Source of the DNA: Baylisascaris procyonis | Taxonomy: Eukaryota > Nematoda > Chromadorea > Rhabditida > Ascarididae | Direction of reading: 5' to 3' | Length of the DNA stretch: 64,000 bases | NCBI GenBank assembly: GCA_037389465.1 | Contig: JAZARR010000193.1 | Location: 3,071,501-3,135,500, forward strand | Shown here: positions 1 through 11,762 of the stretch, piece after piece | How positions within the stretch are numbered: position 1 is the first letter of the stretch | Layout of the letters: the number at the start of each line of letters is the position of its first letter | The notes under the pieces: generated by a model | What the model saw: the letters and a program-made list of their open reading frames with translations, nothing else | What the model was told of the DNA's origin: nothing | Databases searched by the model: none | Made by a program: the position numbers and the translations under genes

Positions 1-576
1 ATCGTGCAAATAAATGCCTCTCTTATGTTTCGCTCATTTTTCAAATATCTCCCCATGCTCTCTGTCCTCTCTTCTTGCTCTTCTATTTCCCTCCCCCAAA
101 GTCAACCTGTTTTCGTCTTATTTAGAGGATCACTCCCAATATTAAATAAAATAAAGTACATCTATTGCTGATTACATTGTTTAATATTAAAAATAAAATT
201 TTACACTTGTTTAAAGTAAAGAAAAAATTATACGACTTTTCGGTTACATTTACCAATTACTATCGAGGTGAATTGACCCATCGAAAAAATTGAAGCCATA
301 GTGCGATAATATTCGAAGTAGATCATAACAGGTAGCATACGTTACGTATAACATATTTTGGCAAATGAAGATTAATGAACACAGGTAATTTAGATGTTAG
401 CCAAATGAGTCAATTTTTTTTTGCATTAGAGCGTACCATAAACGAATTAGAGCTTTGTTACATATTTAATTTTTTTTTAATTTTATGTTTTTATTCAATG
501 AAAATTACAAAATTCTACGAATTGTGACGGAAGCTATAACACACCCATTAGCAAAAAGCACTGTAAGACAACTGAG

Positions 577-622
577 TGATGGAGATGGAAGGGGAGGAGG
601 GGGGAGGTGAGGGAGGAGGTGG
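577..622 (+). other. G-rich tract with quadruplex potential
   Basis: Purine tract with several runs of three or more G (ggagatggaaggggagga and following). One of at least six such G-rich + strand tracts in the window. Confidence 0.6.
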
Positions 623-884
623 CAGAATTCTGAGACAATCCCTCAGAAATTATTCAGCATCAAGCTCACAAATCAGTGCACCACCGATTAATGCAGAGGT
701 GAGGAAATAGCAACAAGGTAATAGATTGGCTATTCGTGAGTGATCAAGGCGATTAGCATCACTCTTAAAACTTAAAAACCTTAAACCTTGAACTTAAAAC
801 TTGAAGCTTGAAACCTTGAAACTTAAAACTACCATAGTAATTATAATTTTAGCTGATTCTATGGATTTGATTTATTTATTCATT

Positions 885-1090
885 GTTACCGATATTATTA
901 TTACTATTACTGTTACTGCTACCATTGTTACCATTGTTATTGTTTTTATTATTAATAATTACTATTTATTATTGTCATTGCTACAAATAATAAGAATAAC
1001 AGTAATTGTTTCTATTATTATTAACTACTATCACTTCTTATTATTATCATTACTGTTATTGTTATTAATTATTACCTTCATTATCATCTT
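885..1090. repeat. Imperfect (ATT/ACT) trinucleotide tract
   Basis: Interspersed att, act, gtt and att trinucleotides keep a 125-codon + frame open from 801 to 1178. Its product is almost all Ile, Thr, Val and Leu, so it is a repeat artefact. Confidence 0.8.
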
Positions 1091-2826
1091 CATATATACA
1101 GAGGTGTGGGAAATAGTAATAACCAGTGTGAACATTGAATATTTTTCTATTCATGAAAAATTAAATCATTCATATTAAATTATTGTTTATATGAAATTCT
1201 TTGCATAAATAAACATCATATCTGAATACAGCTTATGTGTGATTTCCGATAGGCGATCGAGTGATATGGTATACATTGTGATGTGTACCGATGTGGAACC
1301 GGTTACTGCAATTTCAAGAGCATGTTTTATGGAATTCGCCACTCAAATCATCAACATTTCAGGTGTATATTGCGATGCAAATACCTACGCTATCCTATCA
1401 AGGTTAAATTATTTTGAAATGCATCTATAAAGGTGTAAAATTACAGGTATTTATCGATCGATATACGAGCGCATTGCATACTTATATCTGATATTTGCAT
1501 CCACTTGTTATTATTGTTCCTTTCAAGCTTGCTCATTGAATTTGCTTTTCAATAGGATTTCATTTGGTTTTATTGGCTAGTTGCCAAATAAATTTGCATA
1601 TTTTATAGTATGGTATTCGAATGATCACTCTCATAGGCCACCGATATTTTCAACAACTTCTCATTAGTCGATAATAAAATTAAAATATTTGCATAAAACT
1701 TTATTATTAAATTTATGTATAACATGACGAAGACATAGTCAGAAATAGTTTTCAGCGGTGAAAAATATTCCCACGAAAAGAACAACCGAATTGAATTGAA
1801 TAAATAATTCGTTATGCATTTTTTTAAAATGTAGATCTCATTTATATCTAAAATTTATCACTCGCTATCGTTTTATGCGCATTTTATAAGGCATTAATAA
1901 AATATTTCTCCATTTTTAATTTTAGAAATGAATAATGATAAAATTAAAATAACAATTCAATTTTTGTCAATATTTGAGAAATTCGATGCGCACTTTTTAT
2001 TGATTCGGAAATGAAGCAATTGAGCGATCGATATGATTCCTCTTCCTCTATCTTTTTTTACTCAATGAAAATTAATCTTTCATAAATCCGAGTATATTCC
2101 TCATTAAAGATAGTTTTTTTCTAGAAATCAATTATTCAAAATTAAATTATCTTTGAGCATTATATTTGCTGAGAAAATGTAAAAGGAAATGTTACGAAAA
2201 TTTTTAGGCAATTGCATGAAAAGAATGATTAAACGTGTTATTGATGAGTTTTATTGCATTGATAGATGAATAAGTCAAACGTACATTTCGAAGCGATCCC
2301 CCCCAATGAAATGAGGGGAAGGGGTGAGGGGTGTCTGGTGGTGCAACCCATCACATCTACTCACACAAACGCGTGCATAGATGTTTATCGAAGAGCAAAC
2401 AAAATAACACTTCGTTGCTGTTGAGATGTATCCACATTTCTTCGTGTTCAATTTTTGTCTAACGTTGCTTTTATCGTGTTCACAATGATAATGTTGTGTA
2501 AGATAATTTCTAGTATTAAATATCTCGACATTTTTTGCTTATATGGTGGTGCGGATAAGAAGGAGAGGGGGGGGGGAAGTTGAATTGGGTCGTCTTCTGA
2601 GGAAAAGATATCCCTTTTTTTCGTTCGCTTAATTCAGCATAAGGCCCACTAATTTCACACCCATCTTGTTTAATGTGTCACGATTTGTGTGGTTAAATAA
2701 AATCAGTTTTTATCAGTTTCCTTCTTCATTTCTTCGCATAACTTCATATAAGCCATGCTTTCATTTACCTTTTTGTCATTAAAATAGTGTTTGCAGTTGC
2801 CTTTATCATCTTTGGTTATTTTTATT

Positions 2827-3087
2827 TCAAGTTCTTCGAGCAATCCCAACATTCATGTTGTCAGTTGTCGTTTCATTTCCAAAGATTCGGCTTAGTCGAG
2901 GATTTAGTTGGGAGGCTTTCTCACGAAGGGATATTATTTCCTTTGCATTTTTTGTGTGAATATGGAAACAGATGCCATATTTGAATTCACAGTATGGGTC
3001 ATAGGTAAATCCTTTCGACCAGGATATGCCACCATCTATTACTGTATGGGGAGATTCATAAAAAAAGTTGGAATTTTCGTTGAAGTC
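2827..3087 (-). CDS. 3'-terminal exon of an unrecognised minus-strand gene
   Basis: On the - strand the exon starts after an acceptor (ccgttatttag, AG at 3089-3088) in phase 0 and runs 86 codons to a TGA at 2829-2827. It contains NFFYESPHTVIDGGISWSKG, then FTYDPYCEFKYGICFHIH, ISLREKASQLNPRLSRIFGN and the C-terminus IARRT. Residue use is balanced, with Trp, Cys, His and a good charged mix, unlike chance frames nearby. An AATAAA overlaps the stop region (complement of 2820-2826). I do not recognise the family. Frames on the + strand across 2787-3288 are taken as shadows. The exon joins in phase to 5040-5237. Confidence 0.6.
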   Translation of the reverse strand, partial: DFNENSNFFYESPHTVIDGGISWSKGFTYDPYCEFKYGICFHIHTKNAKEIISLREKASQLNPRLSRIFGNETTTDNMNVGIARRT

Positions 3088-5039
3088 CTAAATAACGGAT
3101 TTCGGGCTATAAGAAAACTGGAGTACGAGGATCATTCGGTTTTCGAATCGATCGGGAAGGACCTGACGGACCTATCGAAATCCTCAGTTAATGCTCATTT
3201 AGTCGTATTTATATCCTTTTGTTGTAACCACCAAGATACCTCTATAACATCTAACAAAACTCGTATGACAAGAAAAATTGTGGAGTAACGCAAATATAAC
3301 AAGTTTAAAAAGAGATATTTTTTTTTCGATGGAATCTTCATGGAGCTATTATATAGATGCACTTAAATATTCAAACACTTCCACACTATCGCGACTTATG
3401 AAATAGGTAAAAACGCGAATTGTTCATAAACACTCTTGAGCGAAGCGAAGAAAAGCGAATTTTATAATGTTGAAAGAATAATAAAATAATTTAAAGACAA
3501 TAAAAATTAATTTCTTATGGCATTGAAGATTTATTGCAGCTGAATATTTAGTGTTATTAAAAGAATGTGGTGTTCTTTCTTCAAATCTTTTCAAAAATTT
3601 TCGTCATTTTCACTTTTCGACGTTCTGGCGTTCGCGTTTCTGCAGTTCATTCGTGTGTCTTCCTAATCAATCCACCCTGTGACGTAAAAATGCATATGCC
3701 GCATAATCTCATCTATCTATAAGCATTCAGTTATTCGATGTCATAGATTCTTCTATTTTTTCGAACCCGAAAAAAAGAATAAATTACTATTTTTCCTCAA
3801 TATTTGAATTTATATTTCCGTTTTTTCAAGTGGCCATCGCAACCACGCATTCATTATTAGATCCTATATTTCATAGAAGGAATATAGAAACGAAAAGATT
3901 TCAAGAGGAAAGAGGAAATCATTACAAATAAAATCCTTCTTGTAGCAGTATTATTGTAATTCATCGCTGTTGATGTTACATTTTGTACTCTTTATATATC
4001 GCAGCTGATCTATCGAAGATGAAATCACCATTAGCCGCGCTACTGGAAGTACAATAGATTGCTGCATGCAAGCGTCTTTAAAACCTTTTGCAAAATTTCC
4101 CTACCCCTCCCTATCTTCTTTATTCTAACCGATAGGCATTTCTATTCTCGCATCCGCTGATTCAACAATTAAACTGTTTTGATAATGAGGTTATAAAAGA
4201 CCAATCGATAAATGAGAAGGCTCTATTAAAGAATTTTTGACGGTTTTTAAAGTAGTTTTCATGTTAAAATGCGTCACCGTTAGGATTTGTGCTTTACGTG
4301 CATCTCATCATCTCTGCGTATATTTTCATGTATTTATTGCTCATATTAGTTAGCATTAAAGCAATCGGCACAGAGCATTGGTCTTTCATGCCTTTCACAT
4401 ATGCAGACACTCATAGCATCGTCTCATCGTTTTCTTATACGTACTTTTTTTTGGCTTCCTTCGAAATGCCTTCTTTCAATAAGCAGGAAATTTCGGTCAA
4501 TATTCTTGAGCGATTCTTGATTTGAAAAGGTGAACGATGAATTCTCCTTATGACTTGAAAGCCTCTGCTGCCGCCATGCCGAGAAGGTGGGAAGAACGGA
4601 TTTTGGGGGGGGGGGGAGGGAAGGGGTGAAGGAATCTTTGCGTTAATAAATCAGTGCGCTGGCATAACAACTCTAGAAGCAGAATAATGCGGATTCGACC
4701 CATAAAAGTGAAAGAACTTTTTATTTATCCGGTAGCCTATGTTTGTTTTCGCATCCTTATTTTTATTAAAATGAAGAACGATTTAAAAAAAAAAAAATTG
4801 CCGTGATCATTCTTATTGCTGAGTCAGCTTGCCAAGCCCACCAGAAGTTATCAGCTTACAAAAAATTCCTCAAAATTGAATCGAATTACTCGAGAGCATC
4901 ATGAACTAAATGTTCTTGAAATGCAAAGAATGTAGCTACTCAAAAAGCGTCTCGCTTGTGCACTTTTGCAACGTTGCATTTGCAAAGCGTATGAATGGGA
5001 ATTTTATCTGTATAGGTGTGCTTGCACGAGTCTATGTAC
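3088..5039 (-). other. Intron between the two minus-strand exons (about 1.95 kb)
   Basis: AT-rich intron. It contains a G-run at 4604-4626 on the + strand and a 78-codon + frame at 4289-4525 that has no supporting signals. I found no further minus-strand exon, but a short one could be missed. Confidence 0.5.
4604..4627 (+). other. G-run
   Basis: A run of more than ten G followed by aggg and aagggg. It can form a quadruplex and is prone to length change. Confidence 0.7.
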
Positions 5040-5237
5040 CTGTTTGTTTGTACTATGATTTGGATTTATGAATCGTTGAAGATGAGATAACAAAATATCG
5101 GCGATTACAATATGTAGTTTAGGATCGCTTCCTGAACCTTCTTTTAATAAGCGCTCACTACCTGCATCTTTCATACTTAAAAATGACAATTCTCTATCTT
5201 TTTTAAAAGCATAAAAATGTCTCAGAATTCGTTTTGG
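5040..5237 (-). CDS. Internal exon of the same unrecognised minus-strand gene
   Basis: This 198-nt exon (66 codons, phase 0 in and out) lies between the acceptor cctttttctgcaag and a CAG|GTACAT donor on the - strand. The product reads PKRILRHFYAFKKDRELSFL, then SMKDAGSERLLKEGSGSD, PKLHIVIADILLSHLQRFI and NPNHSTNKQ. The middle looks like an amphipathic helical segment (LHIVIADILLSHLQRF). The phase matches the terminal exon at 3087-2827, about 1.95 kb downstream on the - strand. I do not recognise the protein, and further exons may lie between them. The Met-started frame in this stretch begins 21 residues inside the exon. Confidence 0.58.
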
Positions 5238-5494
5238 CTTGCAGAAAAAGGTGGAAATATTCGAAAAACCTTATTCGTTATTTACTGAACTTCAGAGAAA
5301 AAAAACCGATTAATATATGTTAGCAATTATGAACTTATCCCTCGTTGAAAAGCGTATAAATTTGACGCATGCATCTAAGCAAGCACATTAGAAAATCGTC
5401 AATTTTGGCTTTTTTTTTCATTTCTATGCGAAACGGATGGTTTAGAGCAAAGAGACAGCGCAAAGCTTTAGCGCACACCCACGCATTCACCACC

Positions 5495-5571
5495 CCCGCA
5501 TGCACAAACACACGTACACAAACACACACAAATACTTGCACGCGCACACACACACACACACACACGCACAT
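5495..5571. repeat. (CA)n-rich tract
   Basis: An imperfect CA repeat (acacacaaacacacg type) ending in a clean run near 5545-5565. Cys/Val-rich minus-strand frames across it are artefacts. Confidence 0.9.
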
Positions 5572-6957
5572 GCATAACTATGACGTATGATGTTGGTGAA
5601 CGAATTGGTCGAGTTGAATGTTGTGTGTTGCTCAAGTGCTTATTGCTCCAACTAGCTGCAAGTTTTATGCAGTTGACTGCTGACTGGTGAATTTTTTTCG
5701 AAACTCTGTTCTTCTAAATGAGTTTGAGATGTACCGTTATTATTGAATGGGATAATGCGATGACAATGTGGATTTTTTAATTTTTAAGTTTTTTAAACGT
5801 CGAGTTTTAAAAAATTTTCTAATGAGTAGGTCGATTCTAATATGTGATGCAACCACAAATATTGAATTAATTCGATCGATATTTTTCTAAAACTGAAATC
5901 AATATACGGTATATTTAATCATAGTAGCGGATTATGATAACGGATGATATCACTGATAATATTGATATTGATATTGAAATAGTATAGATGCGTGGAAATC
6001 AGTTGTTTCATTGCAGAAACAATTCCATATATAGTATTGATCGTGTTGAAATTTCTTCAGGTAAATTTATTGGATATCAGAAATGAATCGAATACAATTT
6101 TCGACAGTAACTTCACTACTTAGATTATTTTCAACGTTACGTTCAGCACTCAGCACATTATTTGATGTCGCTATTTTCTGAAAAGATAAAATATTCACCA
6201 AAATATTCATTCATCTTTTCCAAAATATTTTCCAAAATATTCAAATGTATCAAATAAAATTTCTATCTTTTCTTCCTCCATATTTCCCTTTGTATTTACT
6301 TTAGTATATCCGTTCTTTGATTATGTGAGCTTGAATTGTTTGATTTCATTTCGTTTTTCACTTAAGTTCTTCGTTGACTTTAGAAATTTTGAATATGTGA
6401 CGAAAACGCAGCAATAGACAAATGGGAGAGCGCGCCATAGGTGCTTGCACAATATGCGCTTTTTTAAAATGTGCTCATTCAACCAACCGCTTCCGTAAAT
6501 TATGAACAATTAATAAAATATGCCGAATAATGCATTTATTCATCAATTGATATTGTAATCTTTATACATCTATTAAATATTCCTTTTTTGCGATATGGTT
6601 GATCGATCATTAAATGAGCGCAGTTTTTTTTTTACGCATTTTCTATCTATATTTTCATATCGCTTTTCGGACTTCATCGGTCAACTCGAAATTTCATCTG
6701 CAAAAGTCACGAGGCAATGAAATAAATATTTAACCGATGTGAAGTAGGTGGAATTTTTTTTTTTTTAATTCGATTAAATATTGATGATTTATTACGAATT
6801 TGATGGATCAGCTTGAATGTTGACTGCCATTCTATGTGTACATTGTTCCCCATAATTTTGTCATTCTAGCTTTATCGATTTGCCAAGTTGAAATCACTGA
6901 CACCTATGCAATTTTGTAACTGTACGTTTGGTGTTGTTGCAAGATTGAAACTATCAT

Positions 6958-7012
6958 GCACAGACAGACTCACACTTGCAGACACACAGACACGATGACA
7001 GACACACAGACA
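6958..7012. repeat. Short cagacacacagacac-type repeat
   Basis: Imperfect repeats of cagaca/cacaga. Related short tracts occur at 13575-13600 and 30808-30852. Confidence 0.7.
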
Positions 7013-7393
7013 TGACTTTCATCATGTTGCACGTAAGGATACTTCAATATGCCAAATAGTCGTATGTGCATTTCGGCCAAATAATTATTTTCTTGTGATT
7101 CATAGAAATTCTTTTACAGTTATGTCCTTATTATCTTCGGCGCTGTTGTTTTCTTTCGTTGAATTTTCAACCAGAATGCGTTCATGCTATTTTGCTTCCA
7201 TCAAGCATAGATTATTAGCAGTTGTGCAGAAAGGCAGTAAAATCTACAGATGTCTGCAGACGTTATTACGATGACGTATGTAGTTGAAGATGGCAAAGAT
7301 TTCACAAAACTTGATAGCTTTTAGGTCTTTTATGTAAATTTTAACAAAAACCTAGTATGATTGTTTAAAATTTTATGTGATGTTTGTTCTTTT

Positions 7394-7440
7394 CACTTAT
7401 TTATTTATTTATTTACTTATTTACTTATTTATTTATATAC
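7394..7440. repeat. (TTTA)n tetranucleotide tract
   Basis: About eleven copies of tttA/cttA tetranucleotides, imperfect at a few C-for-T positions. A similar aata run of cleaner copies lies at 54285-54325. Confidence 0.85.
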
Positions 7441-8635
7441 CTATTTACCAACTCATTTATTGATTGTTCTAATTGCTAGTTTTTTTTAACGTTGAAAAAA
7501 TTGCTCGATATATTACAAGATATCTTAATTTTTTGCATTATTTTGAAGACGAATGAAGTAGAGGTCGTTTCCTTAAATAGTATTTCCTATAAGAAGTGTT
7601 ATTTATTCTGTCTCTCGTGAAATTTCTTCAAAAAAAAAAAAATGCATGGTTCACATTTGATACTATGAATTAATGTCAATATGTCCTTTAATGCAACATT
7701 GTCACTTTGATTTTGTATATCGCCGTTCACTGATATGATTGCTGATCAACTAACTATTCATTGATCGATCATTTTTTATCATCCGAATCTGTTTATTTAT
7801 CCATAGAAGAGGATTTAAGAAATTTTTGCTTCATTAAACATCGTTAATTCATCATTTTTGAACGTTTAACTAGTAATATTATTAACAAATTAGAGTTGGT
7901 TAAAGAATCTGAGCTATTGTCCGAAATTGTCCAACAATTCAACATTATTCATTATTACTCAGGTGCGATGATTGATTCCGTAATGTCACCGCCCATAACA
8001 TTTTTCGGCAAATTGTAAACAACGATTGTCGTTCGTTGGTTTTCCTCAACTCAACGCAAAATTTGTACATTTTTTTTATAGTTTAGAATATTATTGATCT
8101 ACATTTTTACTCCACTTACTTTGAAATCTCGATATAATAATTTCTATATAATTATAAATATAATAAAAATTAGTATATATTATAATATAATAATATATAT
8201 TTATTATAATAGTATATAATATAATATAATAAAAATTAGAAAGTAGTATATATTTATTCATTAAATTTACTAAATTAGCCCTGCTAAATTTGTGCAGCTT
8301 TCGAGGAAATCCGATGTTATTCATTTTCTTAACTGAACGCTCTGAATATTCTTAAAAATTATTAAATTGCATTCGAAAATTTTAGATTGGATGTATGTAA
8401 AAAAAAAAGGAAATTTGGGTGGAGGATGATTGGTAGATTGGAATATAGTTCGATCTCTATGCACTTTTCGTCTTTAATATGCAAAAATGCAAAAAAAAAA
8501 AACGCCAAGAGTGGGCTTTTTCTATGCATTTACTTTTGAGCAGTCTTCGTTCTGTACTTCTCTACTTTAGATTTTTGTGTTCTTTTGCACTTTTGTGCTT
8601 TTAATGTTCGAAATTCTTGCAAAAACGCAACCTGT

Positions 8636-9863
8636 AATGCACAGCCATTCCAGACTCTCTTTAATGAACTCTTTCTTCGACAAGGGAATCAGAAGACGTT
8701 AAATTGGTGAACTCAAAACGATGCAACCGGCAACGAAATCGACTTCATCCTTATACACACAATCGGTTATGAACTCATCCATTATCCCGGGATTGGCTAT
8801 ATCTCTCTATGTACTTCGATATCATCTTGTGTGAGTGAAATTTCAAGGGGAAAGAAAAATTCGCGACAAAGTAATCTACTATGACAGACCCAAGCGGTTC
8901 GCCGCAGATCTTTTCTTGCAGGCTGTTGCATCCGACGACTGGGATATTTCAGGAATTAACACTGTCGCAAATTCAAGCCGCTTTCTTAGCAAGTATAAAA
9001 TGGACGTTATTGCTACATTGAAGACAGTTAGAAGCCGAGATACAGTCTAAGTCAAGAAAAGCTTCAGCGTACTCGAAGAAAATGAACGACGGATGCGGCA
9101 TGTTATACAGTTTAGGAGTGCAGGCTGCTGTATAAGGGCAACAGAGAGATTGTATGTGGTCAGCGGTTGGCAAATATTGTTATTCGCCGATAACGTGGTG
9201 CTCATTGCAGGAAACCTGCAAACGTTGCAGAATTTATTAAATAAACACGAGAGCAATACGACGAAAATTAGGCTCAAAATCACAGCTGCAAGATGCAGTA
9301 AATAAAGAATGTCTACTGCTCCAGTTTGGCATAAAAGTGGAAAATCAAAACGTCGATCTTTCAAACAGCTATGTCACTCTGGCGCAAGATGCACAAAATG
9401 GACAACGCTATGGGTGCAGTTGAGTAGAAGAAGGAAAGTTTCATGGAGCTCCATGTCATCTGCGACGATAGAAAAAGCACATCGTTTGTGAAAACCCATT
9501 TGCTGAAAAATATTATCTTTCCTATACGGTTGTGGGATGCGTAATTTCAACACAACGCTTGCAGAAGAGCAGACACAACGTACTATGGAACGGGCATTAG
9601 CAACCTTCAAAATATCTCAAATGAAGACCTGCAACTTCGTTGTGGCGTTAACGAATCGTTGAAATGATATGCGGCGAGAAAGTACTATTGGGCTGGTCAT
9701 GGGGTAAGGATGGACGACAATCGATGGACGAGGCAGATTGTTGAATATTCCCCACGAAATAAAAGAAGAAAATCGGGGACGATGCCGTTAAGGTGAAGGA
9801 AGCTGCTTGTGCGTTAACATTGAATCATGTGGAAGTGACTAGCGCAGAGTTGAGGCGGATAGA

Positions 9864-9914
<51 letters not shown>
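8636..9914 (+). mobile_element. Decayed 3' half of an RTE-type non-LTR retrotransposon
   Basis: A broken series of frames on + follows the RTE polyprotein order. First comes the C-terminal part of the apurinic endonuclease: LSLMNSFFDKGNQ (8656-8694), then NEIDFILIHTIG near 8732-8767. A frameshift leads to the pre-RT block KVIYYDRPKRFAADLFLQ (8868-8921). Most of the reverse transcriptase is missing, but its catalytic-site strand survives as LLFADNVVLIA (9179-9211), with the second Asp of FADD changed to Asn. Then come KVENQNVDLSNSYV (9339-9380) and the tail WAGHGVRMDDNRWTRQIVEY (9690-9749). Stops and frameshifts separate these pieces, so the copy is dead. It ends in a (TA)n tract at 9869-9914. 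Confidence 0.85.
9869..9914. repeat. (TA)n microsatellite at the 3' end of the RTE element
   Basis: About 23 uninterrupted TA units lie directly after the last RTE-like sequence. RTE elements often end in short simple repeats rather than poly(A), so this may be the expanded tail of the insertion. Confidence 0.9.
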
Positions 9915-9916
<2 letters not shown>

Positions 9917-10539
9917 GTTTTGCGAAATATTTTTCTGATAGCTTCACATTCCGAATTGCAAACGCTTATCATGTGATCGCGATCCCCATCATTTATTATG
10001 CATTTTTGCAAATATGCATATGTACTTGCCGTATTATTTGTTGGCAGTTTACGATAGTGGTGAAAGCAATGAGCGAACTTCCAAATATGTGTATTGTTGC
10101 AGTGTTGGCACACTCTTCCATTTATATTAGTTTTGCTCGAACATTTTTGCAGTCAATCGGTTTTTTTACGAGTAAAGAAACGTTGAAAAATTTTCATCAT
10201 TAATCGTTTTTTCTTCAATTATCGTGACATCGGGCATATACTTCCTTTGATTAATCGTTTCGCTTCGCTTTGGTTAAAGATCGTTCAAAATCACTTTTTT
10301 TTGGTAAAAATTTTTGGTTAAAACTTTTCCATCAATATTTATGAGTTACACATTATTTTTTGCATTGAAAAATCGCAACTTCAACAATAGGACTTTTAAT
10401 GAAGAAAAGAGAAAGAAATTTTCAATTGATTTCCTCTCATTAAATTCTCATTTATATTTATTCCCCTTTATATTTTCTTATACTTTAATTCATATACCAA
10501 ATTTTCGATATTTTTACGCATCGAAATTTAATTATTAAG

Positions 10540-10781
10540 CTAACAGCTAGCTAATTGAAATATTGTTAACCGCTTGCCCTCCGCATGTTGATATTTATGG
10601 AGCACTTTTGGGGGTTGGAGGGTAATCGAATATTGAAGTCGATCGGAAATTCTTTTGGCAGGCCTTGACGACAGGTACGGCTCGCCGCCGCGTCTTGTGT
10701 ATGCCAGCACACACGCACACAAATGCACAACAAGAAACTCGCCACTACCCCTGTGCTCATACATCCTTTTATCTGATGCAC
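10540..10781 (-). CDS. Candidate exon with a signal-peptide-like N-terminus
   Basis: Two overlapping - frames are open here in a GC-richer patch. One starts MSTGVVASFLLCICVRVCWH, a hydrophobic stretch like a secretion signal, and goes on to LPKEFPIDFNIRLPSNPQKC before a TAA. The other continues to 10540. The hydrophobic part coincides with a CA-rich simple-repeat tract (10709-10730), so it may be an accident of the repeat. Kept only as a low-confidence candidate. Confidence 0.18.
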
Positions 10782-10874
10782 GCTTTACCCTACCACCTTC
10801 CTCTCTTGGCTTATATTATGCGTAATTCCTCATAAGAATTGCCGAAGTTGCAAACTTTGCAAATTTTTAGAAAG

Positions 10875-10914
10875 GGGTGTGGGGGGGGGGGTGCGCTCGG
10901 GGAGGGAGGAAGAG
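10875..10914 (+). other. G-rich tract with quadruplex potential
   Basis: A long G run flanked by ggggtgtg and ggggaggg. Confidence 0.6.
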
Positions 10915-11275
10915 GGTGATCTCGTGCGATGAAATATAGTCCCCCAAGGTTTCCCCACCCCAAACTATATGTTCCCTCATTCCCCAAACTGGTTATTTTC
11001 AGGAATTTATGAAAGTATAGAGCTTTTCATAGTGGAGGAGATATGAGAACTGGGGCATTTCTCTCTCCAAAGCTTTAAAGGTTTTTATTTTCTAAAAAGA
11101 TGTACAGGTCGCTTGAAAGAACATGCTCGACGAATTAGCATCAAATGTTGATTGAGCCGAAAAAATACGATTGCTTTTTCGTCGATGAAACGAACGCAGG
11201 GAAATGACATAATGAGCAGCGCCGTACTAATTCATCACCGCCTTCAATTATTAAAAGCTTCTAATCGGGTAATAA

Positions 11276-11420
11276 CTAAGGTTATATTTAGGTGGTAGCC
11301 AAGCTTCAAACCAAATGTATAGGTGCAAAGGTTATGTCTAGATAATAGCTAAGTTTAAAATCAAAGTATAGATGAAGTTGCAAGCAAGCAGCTAAATTAA
11401 AGTTGAAGTTGTAATAAACA
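11276..11420. repeat. Degenerate tandem repeat, unit about 50 bp
   Basis: Three related copies start at about 11278 (aaggttatatttaggtgg), 11328 (aaggttatgtctagataa) and 11374 (gaagttgcaagcaagcag). Each continues with a version of tagc-aag-tt-aaa. Confidence 0.55.
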
Positions 11421-11649
11421 GCAGGAAGCGAATCACCAGATAACTGCTTTAAGGAATGCAATATTTAGTTATCGATTAGTACACTGATTTTTTTGAATAA
11501 TCTTTTCAAGATGGGTAGTGTCAATTTATTTCCACGATTTCTATACCTTACTTACTGATAATATGTATTCTATGTGACTTATAGGTGACATTCAAATGTA
11601 GCTTCATTCGCATTAACGTTATAATGGGAAAAGATGGACCGTTATAACT

Positions 11650-11762
11650 GAGTAATGTTTTAGCCAAGTAATAGAATCCTAGCAATGTTGCAGCCAAATA
11701 CCAGGATCCTCAATAATTTAGGTAATAGGGTCCTAAATAAATTAACAATCAGGTGAAAGGAT
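11650..11762. repeat. Degenerate tandem repeat, unit about 30 bp
   Basis: Copies at about 11652, 11682, 11711 and 11740 share the pattern aat-tt-agcca-gtaatag-atcct, with steps of 29-30 bp. Confidence 0.55.

Larger units (their letters stand above)
1..2780. other. Left edge without a recognised gene
   Basis: AT-rich sequence with the G-rich tract at 577-622, the trinucleotide tract at 885-1090 and a G-rich run at 2565-2578. It lies beyond the 3' end of the minus-strand gene. I see no exon. Confidence 0.5.
5238..8635. other. Stretch without a recognised gene (5.2-8.6 kb)
   Basis: Probably intron of the minus-strand gene. It holds the CA-rich, cagaca and TTTA tracts listed separately. A minus frame at 6321-6509 is unsupported. 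8118-8240 is almost pure A+T. Confidence 0.45.

Noticed and set aside
801..1178. 125-codon + frame
   Set aside because: It reads through an imperfect ATT/ACT repeat and encodes almost only Ile, Thr, Val and Leu.
2787..3288. Two + strand frames (65 and 126 codons)
   Set aside because: Shadows of the minus-strand terminal exon. They have no splice signals of their own.
4680..4720. Possible tRNA B-box on the minus strand (gggtcgaatcc)
   Set aside because: No matching A-box, acceptor stem or cloverleaf could be drawn. No tRNA or rRNA gene was found in the window.
5335..5590. Cys/Val-rich and His/Thr-rich frames on both strands
   Set aside because: Produced by the CA repeat. No splice signals.
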